Shown here: one piece after another, positions 1 through 7,308 of the stretch
How the letters are laid out: every line of letters begins with the position of its first letter
How positions within the stretch are numbered: position 1 is the stretch's first letter
NCBI GenBank assembly: GCA_910578985.1
Contig: CAJTSF010000024.1
Coordinates: 1-38,811, forward strand
DNA: 38,811 nt
DNA from: an uncultured Odoribacter sp.
Lineage (GTDB): Bacteria; Bacteroidota; Bacteroidia; Bacteroidales; Marinifilaceae
Reading direction: 5' to 3'
Position numbers and translations under genes: made by a program
The notes under the pieces: model-generated
Seen by the model: only the letters and a program-made list of their open reading frames with translations
Databases searched by the model: none
What the model was told of the DNA's origin: nothing

Positions 1-1
1 G

Positions 2-199
2 TATGTGGGGTATTTCGGCGGAGGGGACGGGCGGTCGCCGGGGATGGTGGCGTGCGAGGGGGTGACGCGGGGGGACGGGCGTGCGGAGGTGGTGGTGCCG
101 TTGGAGCGGGGGGAGCGGGAGGCTCCGCTGCATGTGTATCTGTTTTTCGGGTCGGCGGAGGGGACGCGGTTTTCGCCGAGCGTGTATGCGCAGGTGTGA
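2..199 (+). CDS. C-terminal fragment of a DUF6266-family protein (cut by the window edge)
   Basis: The reading frame is open from the first bases of the window to a TGA at 197-199, so only the last 65 codons are present and the true start lies outside. The fragment ends in a pattern I recognise from the C-terminus of DUF6266 proteins, a Bacteroidota family of roughly 200 residues: a 'TRGDGRAEVVVP' strand, then 'LHVYLFFGSAEGTRFSPSVY' at the very end. The function of the family is unknown. The GTG at position 5 is an internal valine, not a start. G is strongly favoured at third codon positions, as in the genes that follow. The family call is from memory of the C-terminal pattern and is moderately sure. 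Confidence 0.6.
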   Translation, partial: YVGYFGGGDGRSPGMVACEGVTRGDGRAEVVVPLERGEREAPLHVYLFFGSAEGTRFSPSVYAQV

Positions 200-215
200 G
201 GGGAAGGAGGGGGGA

Positions 216-1157
216 TTATGTCGGTTTTTGGGGAGAGGGCGATTGACGGTTCCGATAGTTGATGTATCTTTTGTATGCTTTTCGCATGTGCATTAGTCTG
301 TTTGTCCATTCTTTTCTCTTCGTGGGGCGGAAGGTTATTTTTGCCGTTCCTATCAGGAGGTGGAGGAGGTAGACGTAATAGGGATGGCGTGGGGAGTAGA
401 CTTTGTGGAAGTAGAGGAAACGGGAGTACCATTGTTCTTCCTGGATGAATGCGGCGGTTTCTTTTTGGGTGTTTCCGGACATGCCGCCGAGGTGGATGAT
501 GCGTGCCGAGGGGAGGAGTTGGATGCGGTAGTTTTTTTGTTTGATGCGGTATGAGAGTTCGGATTCTTCGAAGTAGAGGAAGAAGTCGGGGTCGAATCTG
601 CCTGCTTTTTCAAATGCTTCTTTTTTCATCATCATGTCCGCGCCGATGATGTATCCGACGTCTGTCGCCCGGGACAGTCTTGTTTCGACGGGGGAGGGGT
701 GGAAAAGGGGTGGCAGGTAGGAGCGGAGGTAATGGGTCAGGGTCAGTTGGGGGGAGGAGGAGTAGCCGACGGTGCCGTCTTCGTTGAGGAGTAGTCCGCC
801 GCAGACCCCCGTTTGGGGGTGGGTCTGGAGGTGGTCGTACAGGGTTTTTATGGAGTTGTCGATGATGATGGTGTCGGAGTTCAGCAGGAGGAGGGTGTCG
901 GCACGGGCGATGTCTGCCGCCAGGTTGTTGGCGCGTCCGAAACCGAGGTTTTCGGGGGATTCGATGAGGAGCAGGTCGGGGAAGCGTTGTTTGAGGAATG
1001 GGACGGAGCCGTCGCGGGAGGCGTTGTCTACGACGATGATTTCATAGCGCAGGTCTTTTGTTTTTTCTTTTATGGAGCGGATGCAATCGGAGGTGAGTTG
1101 TTTGGTGTTGTAGTTGATGATGATGATGGACAATTGCGGTTGGGTCGATGTTGTCAT
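216..1157 (-). CDS. Family 2 glycosyltransferase (rhamnosyltransferase-like)
   Basis: This is a 313-residue GT-A fold glycosyltransferase that probably adds a sugar to a surface polysaccharide or O-antigen-type glycan at the cytoplasmic face of the inner membrane. The N-terminal half shows the family hallmarks: 'SIIIINYN' at about residues 10-17, 'VVDNASRDGS', 'ENLGFGRANN' and the metal-binding-type 'LLNSDT'. Further on come 'GADMMMKKEAFEKAGRFD' and 'LYFEESELSYR', typical of the WbbL/rhamnosyltransferase branch. No membrane segment is evident. The ATG start follows a -7 box (TATATTTG, minus strand, 1207-1200). The gene is divergent from the polyamine pair and has no sugar-pathway neighbours here, so its acceptor cannot be inferred. 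Confidence 0.88.
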   Translation of the reverse strand: MTTSTQPQLSIIIINYNTKQLTSDCIRSIKEKTKDLRYEIIVVDNASRDGSVPFLKQRFPDLLLIESPENLGFGRANNLAADIARADTLLLLNSDTIIIDNSIKTLYDHLQTHPQTGVCGGLLLNEDGTVGYSSSPQLTLTHYLRSYLPPLFHPSPVETRLSRATDVGYIIGADMMMKKEAFEKAGRFDPDFFLYFEESELSYRIKQKNYRIQLLPSARIIHLGGMSGNTQKETAAFIQEEQWYSRFLYFHKVYSPRHPYYVYLLHLLIGTAKITFRPTKRKEWTNRLMHMRKAYKRYINYRNRQSPSPQKPT

Positions 1158-1199
1158 GCGTTTCGGGTTATGTCTTGTTGTTCTGTCGGAATAACGCTA

Positions 1200-1238
1200 C
1201 AAATATAGGGATTAAATGGATTATTTTGCGTATCTTTG
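1200..1238. promoter_or_regulatory. Divergent -7 elements for the glycosyltransferase and the polyamine operon
   Basis: Two matches to the Bacteroidota -7 consensus TAnnTTTG lie back to back. TATATTTG reads leftward at 1207-1200 towards the glycosyltransferase. TATCTTTG reads rightward at 1231-1238 towards the dehydrogenase. Both sit about 35-45 bp from their start codons. Confidence 0.7.
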
Positions 1239-1273
1239 CGAGATGAAAGTATTCATGTAAAAAAGAAATTGTT

Positions 1274-2464
1274 ATGTGTCGAGTTTTGATTATCGGTGCC
1301 GGAGGTGTCGGTACCGTCGTTGCACACAAGGTGGCGAAAAATGAGGTGTTTTCCGATATTATGCTGGCGAGCCGGACGAAGGCGAAATGTGACGGGATTG
1401 CTGCCGCCGTGGGCGGAGGACGGATCCGGACGGCGCAGGTGGATGCGGACAGTGTGGAGGAGTTGTGCGGGTTGATGAGGGAGTTCAAGCCGGAGGTCGT
1501 GATTAATGTGGCGTTGCCTTACCAGGATTTGACGATTATGGAGGCGTGCCTGGAGTGCGGGGTGAATTATCTGGATACGGCGAATTATGAGCCGAAGGAT
1601 GAGGCGCATTTCGAGTATAGCTGGCAGTGGGCGTACCACGACCGTTTCCGCGAGAAGGGGCTGACGGCTATCCTGGGGTGCGGGTTCGACCCGGGGGTGT
1701 CGGCGATTTTCACGGCGTATGCGGCGAAGCATCATTTCGACGAGATTCATTATTTGGATATTGTGGATTGTAATGCGGGGAATCACGGGATGGCGTTCGC
1801 GACGAATTTCAATCCGGAAATCAATATCCGGGAGATTACGCAGAACGGGCGGTATTGGGAGAACGGGCGGTGGGTGAAGACGGGACCGCTGGAAATCCAC
1901 AAGATGCTGACGTATCCGAATATCGGGGAGCGGGATTCTTACCTGCTGTATCATGAGGAGCTGGAGTCGCTGGTGAAGCATTACCCGACGATTAAGCGGG
2001 CGCGGTTCTGGATGACGTTCGGGCAGGAGTATCTGACGCATCTGCGGGTGATTCAGAATATCGGGATGGCGCGCATCGACGAGGTGGAGTATAACGGGAT
2101 GAAGATTGTGCCGTTGCAGTTCCTGAAGGCGGTGTTGCCGGATCCGAAGTCGCTGGGAGAGAATTATCACGGGGAGACGTCTATCGGGTGCCGTATCCGC
2201 GGGGTGAAGGACGGGAAGGAGAGGACGTATTATATTTATAATAATTGCGACCATGAGGCGGCGTTCCGGGAGACGGGGACGCAGGCGGTGAGTTATACGA
2301 CGGGCGTTCCGGCGGCGCTGGGCGCGGCGATGTTCGCGCGGGGGCTGTGGAAGGGCGCCGGGGTGTTCAACGTGGAGCAGTTCGACCCGGACCCGTTCCT
2401 GGCGGAGCTGGGAGAGCAGGGGTTGCCGTGGGTGGAGAGGTTTGACATTGACCTGGAGGTGTGA
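1274..2464 (+). CDS. Carboxynorspermidine/carboxyspermidine dehydrogenase (saccharopine dehydrogenase family)
   Basis: This 396-residue enzyme would reductively condense L-aspartate semialdehyde with a diamine (putrescine or diaminopropane), using NADPH, to give carboxyspermidine or carboxynorspermidine in the cytosol. The N-terminus is a Rossmann fold with 'LIIGAGGVG' at residues 5-13. The saccharopine-dehydrogenase signatures 'YLDTANYEP' and 'AILGCGFDPGVSAIF' follow, and the length fits the family. The next gene is nspC, the decarboxylase that uses its product; the stop and the next start overlap as TGATG, so the two are translationally coupled. This pairing is what distinguishes it from a lysine-pathway saccharopine dehydrogenase. 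The gene is transcribed from the -7 box at 1231-1238. Confidence 0.9.
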   Translation: MCRVLIIGAGGVGTVVAHKVAKNEVFSDIMLASRTKAKCDGIAAAVGGGRIRTAQVDADSVEELCGLMREFKPEVVINVALPYQDLTIMEACLECGVNYLDTANYEPKDEAHFEYSWQWAYHDRFREKGLTAILGCGFDPGVSAIFTAYAAKHHFDEIHYLDIVDCNAGNHGMAFATNFNPEINIREITQNGRYWENGRWVKTGPLEIHKMLTYPNIGERDSYLLYHEELESLVKHYPTIKRARFWMTFGQEYLTHLRVIQNIGMARIDEVEYNGMKIVPLQFLKAVLPDPKSLGENYHGETSIGCRIRGVKDGKERTYYIYNNCDHEAAFRETGTQAVSYTTGVPAALGAAMFARGLWKGAGVFNVEQFDPDPFLAELGEQGLPWVERFDIDLEV

Positions 2465-3624
2465 TGGATAAGGAGAGGATGCTGGAGGAGGTGGATTGGA
2501 GGGGGGTGCCGTCGCCGTGTTATGTGTTGCATGAGGGGATGTTGGCGGAGAATATGGAGGTGATCGACCGGGTGAGGCGGGAGGCGGGGGTGGAGGTGAT
2601 CGTGGCGCTGAAGGCGAACGCGATGTGGAGCATTTTTCCGGAGTTGCGGAGGCATTCGGACGGGGCGACGGCGAGTTCGCTGGCGGAGGCGCGGCTGGTG
2701 TTCGAGGAGTATGGGGCGCCGGCGCATACGTACGCGCCGGTGTATACGGAGGGGGAGGTGGAGGAGATTTTGGGGTACAGCAGCCATATTACGTTCAATT
2801 CGTTGGGGCAGTGGGGGCGTTTCGGGGAGCGGGCACGGAGGGCGGGGGTGTCGTGCGGGCTGCGGGTGAACCCGGAGTTTTCGACGGTGGAGACGGATTT
2901 GTATAATCCGGCGAGCCCGACGTCGCGGCTGGGGGTGCGGTCGGCGGACCTGAAGGAGTGGCCGGAGGGGGTGGAGGGGTTGCATTTCCATTCGTTGTGC
3001 GAGTCGCGCCCCGCTGACCTGCGGGGGACGCTGGCGGCGGTGGAGGAGCGGTTCGGGCGTTTTTTCCCGCGGTTGAAGTGGGTGAATATGGGAGGGGGGC
3101 ATCTGATGACGCACAGGGATTATGATGAGGAGGAGTTGATCGGCATCCTGCGGGGGTTCCGGGCGCGGTATCCGCATTTGCGGGTGATTCTGGAGCCGGG
3201 GAGTGCGTTTACGTGGGATACGGGATGCCTGGTGGCGACGGCGGAGGATAAGGTGTGCAACGGGGGGGTGAATACGTTGATGTTGAATGTGTCGTTCGCG
3301 TGCCATATGCCGGATTGCCTGGAGATGCCGTATAAGCCGGCGGTGCTGGGGACGCATGAGCCGGAGGAGGGGGAGAAGCGGTGGAGGATGGGGGGGAACA
3401 GTTGCCTGGCGGGGGATTTTTGCGGGGATTGGGCGTTTGACGGAGGGCGGGAGCCGGAGGTGGGGGAGCGGGTGGTGTTCCGGGATATGATTCATTATAC
3501 GATGGTGAAGACGACGATGTTCAACGGGGTGACGCACCCGTCCATCGGGGTGTGGAGCAGGGAGCGGGGGTTCCGGCTGGTGCGGAGGTTCGGGTATGAG
3601 GATTACAAGGGGCGGATGTCGTGA
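2464..3624 (+). CDS. nspC: Carboxynorspermidine/carboxyspermidine decarboxylase
   Basis: NspC is a PLP-dependent fold-III decarboxylase that removes CO2 from carboxy(nor)spermidine to give (nor)spermidine. The 386-residue product carries the PLP lysine in 'VALKAN' (K50), a 'GLHFHSLCES' strand, the phosphate-binding-type 'VILEPGSAF', and the active-site cysteine in 'NSCLAGDF' (C314). The ATG at 2464 is chosen because it overlaps the preceding stop (TGATG); the GTG one codon upstream is possible but less likely. The coding strand is extremely G-rich, with two runs of seven G (3262-3268 and 3390-3396). The gene converges on rluD with 3 bp between stops. Together with its partner it supplies polyamine without S-adenosylmethionine decarboxylase. 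Confidence 0.93.
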   Translation: MDKERMLEEVDWRGVPSPCYVLHEGMLAENMEVIDRVRREAGVEVIVALKANAMWSIFPELRRHSDGATASSLAEARLVFEEYGAPAHTYAPVYTEGEVEEILGYSSHITFNSLGQWGRFGERARRAGVSCGLRVNPEFSTVETDLYNPASPTSRLGVRSADLKEWPEGVEGLHFHSLCESRPADLRGTLAAVEERFGRFFPRLKWVNMGGGHLMTHRDYDEEELIGILRGFRARYPHLRVILEPGSAFTWDTGCLVATAEDKVCNGGVNTLMLNVSFACHMPDCLEMPYKPAVLGTHEPEEGEKRWRMGGNSCLAGDFCGDWAFDGGREPEVGERVVFRDMIHYTMVKTTMFNGVTHPSIGVWSRERGFRLVRRFGYEDYKGRMS

Positions 3625-3627
3625 GGT

Positions 3628-4686
3628 TTATTCGCGGTTTTGTGTGTAGGCGCGCCATTTTTCGATGAGGGCGCGCATGTCCTGCGGGATTTCGGAGTCG
3701 AAGGAGAGGCGTTCGCCGGTGGCGGGATGTTCGAAGCCGAGGGTTTTGGCGTGGAGCGCCTGGCGGGGGCAGATGTCGAAGCAGTTGAGGACGAATTGTT
3801 TGTATTTCGCGAAGGAGGTCCCTTTTAGGATTTCGTTTCCTCCGTATTCTTTGTCGTTGAAGAGGGGGTGTTTGATGTGCTTGAAGTGGACGCGTATCTG
3901 GTGGGTGCGTCCGGTTTCCAATATACATTCCACGACGTTGATGTAGCCGAGGCGTTCGAGGACGCGGTAGTGGGTGACGGCGTGTTTGCCGTGGGAGCCG
4001 TCGGGGAAGCATGCCATGGCTTTGCGGTTGGCGAGGTTGCGCCCGATGTGTCCGGTGATGGTGCCGGTGTCGGCGTCGAGGTTGCCCCAGCAGACGGCGA
4101 CGTATTTGCGGTCGGAGGTTTTGTGAAAGAATTGGGAGGCGAGGTGTGCTTTGGCTTTTTCGGTTTTGGCGATGACGAGTAGCCCGGAGGTGTCTTTGTC
4201 GATGCGGTGGACGAGCCCGGGCCGGGGGTCGCCGGTTTGGAAGAGGGGGTTGTCGCGGAGGTGCCACGCGAGGGCATTGACGAGGGTTCCGGAGTAGTGG
4301 CCGTAGGCGGGGTGGACGACCATGCCGGCGGGTTTATTGACGACCATGAGGTGGTGGTCTTCGTGGACGATGTCGAGGGGGATGTTTTCGGGGATGATTT
4401 CGATTTCGCGTCGGGGGTATGCCATGACGACGGTGACGATGTCCCGGGGTTTGACTTTGTAGCTGGATTTGACGGGGTTTCCGTTCACGCGTATGTTTCT
4501 GGCGTCGGCGGCTTCCTGTATTTTGGTGCGTGAGGCGTTGGGGAGGCGCGTCATGAGGAATTTGTCCACGCGGAGGAGGTTTTGCCCGTTGTCGGCTTCT
4601 ATGCGGTGGTGTTCGTAGAGTTCGGGGGATTCCGCCTCTTCTTCGTCGTCGAGGAGGTCTTCGGCGTCTTCGGTGTTTTGGAGCAT
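3628..4686 (-). CDS. rluD: Ribosomal large-subunit pseudouridine synthase, RluD family
   Basis: This 352-residue enzyme isomerises uridines to pseudouridine; in RluD the targets lie in helix 69 of 23S rRNA. An acidic N-terminal tail of about 30 residues precedes an S4 RNA-binding domain (about residues 38-86, 'RVDKFLMTRL...RNIRVNG'). The catalytic domain follows, with 'GLVHRIDKDTSGLL' holding the catalytic aspartate at about D163. A 'GRTHQIRVH' motif lies near residue 270. The gene starts 4 bp after the stop of the PASTA protein gene, so the two form an operon. In many relatives of this order the same pair is followed by D-Ala-D-Ala ligase, which is from memory; here nspC lies beyond instead. 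RluA/RluC-type specificity cannot be excluded. Confidence 0.9.
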   Translation of the reverse strand: MLQNTEDAEDLLDDEEEAESPELYEHHRIEADNGQNLLRVDKFLMTRLPNASRTKIQEAADARNIRVNGNPVKSSYKVKPRDIVTVVMAYPRREIEIIPENIPLDIVHEDHHLMVVNKPAGMVVHPAYGHYSGTLVNALAWHLRDNPLFQTGDPRPGLVHRIDKDTSGLLVIAKTEKAKAHLASQFFHKTSDRKYVAVCWGNLDADTGTITGHIGRNLANRKAMACFPDGSHGKHAVTHYRVLERLGYINVVECILETGRTHQIRVHFKHIKHPLFNDKEYGGNEILKGTSFAKYKQFVLNCFDICPRQALHAKTLGFEHPATGERLSFDSEIPQDMRALIEKWRAYTQNRE

Positions 4687-4690
4687 GGGG

Positions 4691-5497
4691 TTATTCTTCG
4701 GTTAGGGTTAATGAATCGAGGGCGGCGATTTTTTCGGGGTTGAGGGTGATGTAGAGGTCGATGTTCGAGCCCCGTCTGACGGAGAATCCGGTTTCGGGGT
4801 TTTGCTGGCAGACGATGGCGACGGCGGTGTTGGCTTTCCTGTCGATGCTTCCGTCGGGGATGGTTTTGCCGATGTTGAAGTAGGCTTTGCGGAGGATATC
4901 GACGGCTTCTTTGTGGGTTTTGCCGGTGACGGAGGGGATGGGGAGGAAGGGTTTTTCGGGGTCGTTGCCGAGGATGATGTCGATGACCGAGCCTTTCGGC
5001 AGGAGGGTGCCGTCGGAGATGTTCTGCCGGTTGTGTTTGAGTCCGAGCACGAGGTTGGGAAATTCGGAGGGGACGAATTCGAGCCGCCCGATGCGGAATC
5101 CTCGCGCTTCAAGGGTCTGGAGGGTCTGGCGGTAGGCGGTGTTCTGTACGCGGGGGACGGTGATTTTTTCGGGGTTGGTGGCGTTGGTGGTGAGGTGAAT
5201 CATGTGTCCTTTTTTCACGCGGGTGTGGGCGGCGGGGTATTGGTCCACGACGGTGCCGGGCTGGGTGTTGGTGTCGTAGAGGGAGTCGATGACTTGTGTC
5301 TGGAGGTGGGCATGGGCGGCGAGCGCCTGTGCTTCGTCGGGGGTGAAGTGGTGCAGGTCGGGGACGACGATGAAGGTGCCGTGCTCGGTGTAATCGTCTA
5401 ACCAGTAGAGGACGTAGATGCTGATGCCGACCATCAGAACCAGTGCGGCGGCAACGTTGATGAGAAAGAATTTCAGAAATGTCGGTAGTTTTTTCAT
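4691..5497 (-). CDS. Membrane-anchored protein with three PASTA domains
   Basis: This 268-residue protein has one N-terminal membrane segment (about residues 8-31) and a periplasmic part made of three PASTA repeats (about 40-106, 110-178 and 184-253). Each repeat has the usual shape, such as 'VVPDL...T.DEAQALA...V.DQYPAA...VKKG'. PASTA domains bind peptidoglycan or beta-lactam-like ligands in Ser/Thr kinases and penicillin-binding proteins. Here neither a kinase nor a transpeptidase domain is attached, so it is probably a cell-wall-sensing or scaffold protein; that role is inferred. It is the first gene of an operon with rluD. A -7 box (TATTTTTG, minus strand, 5525-5518) lies 20 bp upstream of the ATG. 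Confidence 0.88.
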   Translation of the reverse strand: MKKLPTFLKFFLINVAAALVLMVGISIYVLYWLDDYTEHGTFIVVPDLHHFTPDEAQALAAHAHLQTQVIDSLYDTNTQPGTVVDQYPAAHTRVKKGHMIHLTTNATNPEKITVPRVQNTAYRQTLQTLEARGFRIGRLEFVPSEFPNLVLGLKHNRQNISDGTLLPKGSVIDIILGNDPEKPFLPIPSVTGKTHKEAVDILRKAYFNIGKTIPDGSIDRKANTAVAIVCQQNPETGFSVRRGSNIDLYITLNPEKIAALDSLTLTEE

Positions 5498-5517
5498 AGC
5501 CTTTGTGATAATCCCCG

Positions 5518-5567
5518 CAAAAATAGTGCAGTTTTTTTAATTATCTATTACTTTATTCCTAAATTTG
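5518..5567. promoter_or_regulatory. Divergent -7 elements for the PASTA and LysM genes
   Basis: TATTTTTG on the minus strand (5525-5518) faces the PASTA gene. TAAATTTG on the plus strand (5560-5567) faces the LysM gene 37 bp downstream. Both match TAnnTTTG. Two cell-envelope genes therefore share one divergent promoter region. Confidence 0.65.
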
Positions 5568-5604
5568 CCCGACAAAGAGAGTAAATGCAATTGATGTAAG
5601 TGAT

Positions 5605-7299
5605 ATGAAGTCCATGTTCAGACTGGTGTGCCTGCTTTTTCTTACGGGAGTGTGTTGGCAGGCTGCGGCGCAGGGGGTGGAGGTGCATAAATCGACGGAT
5701 GTCGTGGTGATTCGGGGAACGAGTTTTTATCTGCATACGGTGCAGCCGGGGCAGACGCTTTATTCCATCTGCCGGGCGTACGGCGTTTCCGTGGATGAGT
5801 TGAAACGGTTGAATGACAAGGAGAACGACAAGTTGAGCCTGTACGAGGTGTTGAAAGTGCCTTTCGTGGAGGAGCAGTTTGTGCGTCAGGATGACAAGTA
5901 TTATTACCATCGGGTGGAGAAGGGGGAGACGATTTATTCGATAGCCCGCCATTATTCCATCAAGCCGAAGCGGTTGCTGAAGTATAACAGCGAGTATGCG
6001 AACAATGCCCCCCTGGCGGTGGGCGCGGTGGTGAAGCTGCCGTTGAAGGAGGTCCGCGTGCCTGAGGCGGAGGATGCGGGGAAGGAGTTGGCGGAAGCGG
6101 AGAGGGAAGGTGTGGCGGAGCAGCATGCGGGGAGGGATTCTTTGCAGGTGCGTCCGTCGGGGGAAGCCAATGGATGGGGAACGCATGAGTATGTGGCGGA
6201 GGAGGAGATTTCGCCGGAGTCTTTGGTGAAGGTGGCGTTGCTGTTGCCTTTCTTCGCGCAGGATTATCCCTTGTTCCGGGAGGATGAGGCGGAGCCGGTG
6301 AGCATATCGCCCCGCTCGGAGCAGTTCGTGAGTTTTTATGAGGGTATCCTGTTGGCGGTGGACAGCCTGAAAGACAAGGGGTATAAAATCGACTTGCATG
6401 TGTTCGACACGCAGCGCGGGGAGGAGAAGATGAGCGAGATGGCGGGCGAGTTGAACCGCTTGCAGCCGGATTTGATTATCGGTCCGGTCTATGCGTCGAT
6501 GTACAGGAGCCTGATCGGGCAAATCGAGAACCGGCGGGTGCCTGTGGTCTATCCGCTTTCTTCGCGTCGGGAGAGTTTCAGCGTGTATCCGAATTTCGTG
6601 CAGGTGAACGCCTCTTTCGAGACGCTTATCGGGGAGATGGCGACGTGGCTGGCTTCCCGCAGCGGGGATGCGAATCTGATTTACCTTCAGACGGGCAACG
6701 AGGGGGAGAGTCTGGATGACAAGAAGTTCCTGCGGGACACGATCGGGGGCATCGAGGGGATGCGGACGTTTTTTTGGGATATGGATCAGCTGCCGCTGGA
6801 TTCGTTGCGGACGTTCATGCTGCCCGACCGGGAGAATATTTTCGTGATGCCGACGTCGAAGGAGGCGGAGGTGAGCAAGATGCTTCCGTTGCTTTCCGCG
6901 CTGACGGACGCGTATAAGATTTCAGTGGTCGGATTGCCGGAATGGCAGTGGTTTTCTTCGGTGGACCACGAAACGTATTATAAGGTGAATACCCGCCTTT
7001 TTACCTATAGTTATGTGGATTACACTTCGGCACCGGCGCAACGGCTGACGGAGAAGTACCGCAAGTATTTCTATACCGACCCTTCGACGTTGGTGTTCAA
7101 GGCATTCGATATGGGGATGTATTTCATCAAGATGGTTGCCCAGCATCGGGAAAATGTGCTGGAAGCCATCGGTAAGACCCCGCGGAAGAAGGATTTCTCC
7201 GTGTTCCGCTTCGAGCCGGTTTCCGACGGGTTGGGGCAAGAGAACCACGCGTTCTATATGTTGCATTTCACTTCCGGCTACCGGGTGATTTGCCGTTGA
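5605..7299 (+). CDS. Secreted LysM protein with a periplasmic-binding-like domain
   Basis: This 564-residue envelope protein starts with a signal peptide (hydrophobic residues 5-17, likely cut after 'WQAAA-Q' near residue 23). Two LysM peptidoglycan-binding modules follow (about 41-86, 'HTVQPGQTLYSICRAYGVS', and 100-146, 'HRVEKGETIYSIARHYSI'). After a charged linker comes a region (about 212-560) beginning 'VKVALLLPFF'. It resembles the type 1 periplasmic binding fold of branched-chain amino-acid receptors and of LpoA, for example 'LQPDLIIGPVYASMYRSL' and 'RRVPVVYPLSSRRESF'. A role in controlling peptidoglycan synthesis is inferred from LpoA and not shown. The ATG at 5605 is preceded by TAAATTTG at 5560-5567. 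The gene converges on the antiporter with 9 bp between stops. Confidence 0.85.
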   Translation: MKSMFRLVCLLFLTGVCWQAAAQGVEVHKSTDVVVIRGTSFYLHTVQPGQTLYSICRAYGVSVDELKRLNDKENDKLSLYEVLKVPFVEEQFVRQDDKYYYHRVEKGETIYSIARHYSIKPKRLLKYNSEYANNAPLAVGAVVKLPLKEVRVPEAEDAGKELAEAEREGVAEQHAGRDSLQVRPSGEANGWGTHEYVAEEEISPESLVKVALLLPFFAQDYPLFREDEAEPVSISPRSEQFVSFYEGILLAVDSLKDKGYKIDLHVFDTQRGEEKMSEMAGELNRLQPDLIIGPVYASMYRSLIGQIENRRVPVVYPLSSRRESFSVYPNFVQVNASFETLIGEMATWLASRSGDANLIYLQTGNEGESLDDKKFLRDTIGGIEGMRTFFWDMDQLPLDSLRTFMLPDRENIFVMPTSKEAEVSKMLPLLSALTDAYKISVVGLPEWQWFSSVDHETYYKVNTRLFTYSYVDYTSAPAQRLTEKYRKYFYTDPSTLVFKAFDMGMYFIKMVAQHRENVLEAIGKTPRKKDFSVFRFEPVSDGLGQENHAFYMLHFTSGYRVICR

Positions 7300-7308
7300 T
7301 TTGCCGTC

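Noticed and set aside
1253..3537. Long minus-strand reading frames of 333 and 414 codons opposite the polyamine genes
   Set aside because: They are rich in Arg, His and Pro, resemble no family and mirror the GC-rich codon structure of the real plus-strand genes.
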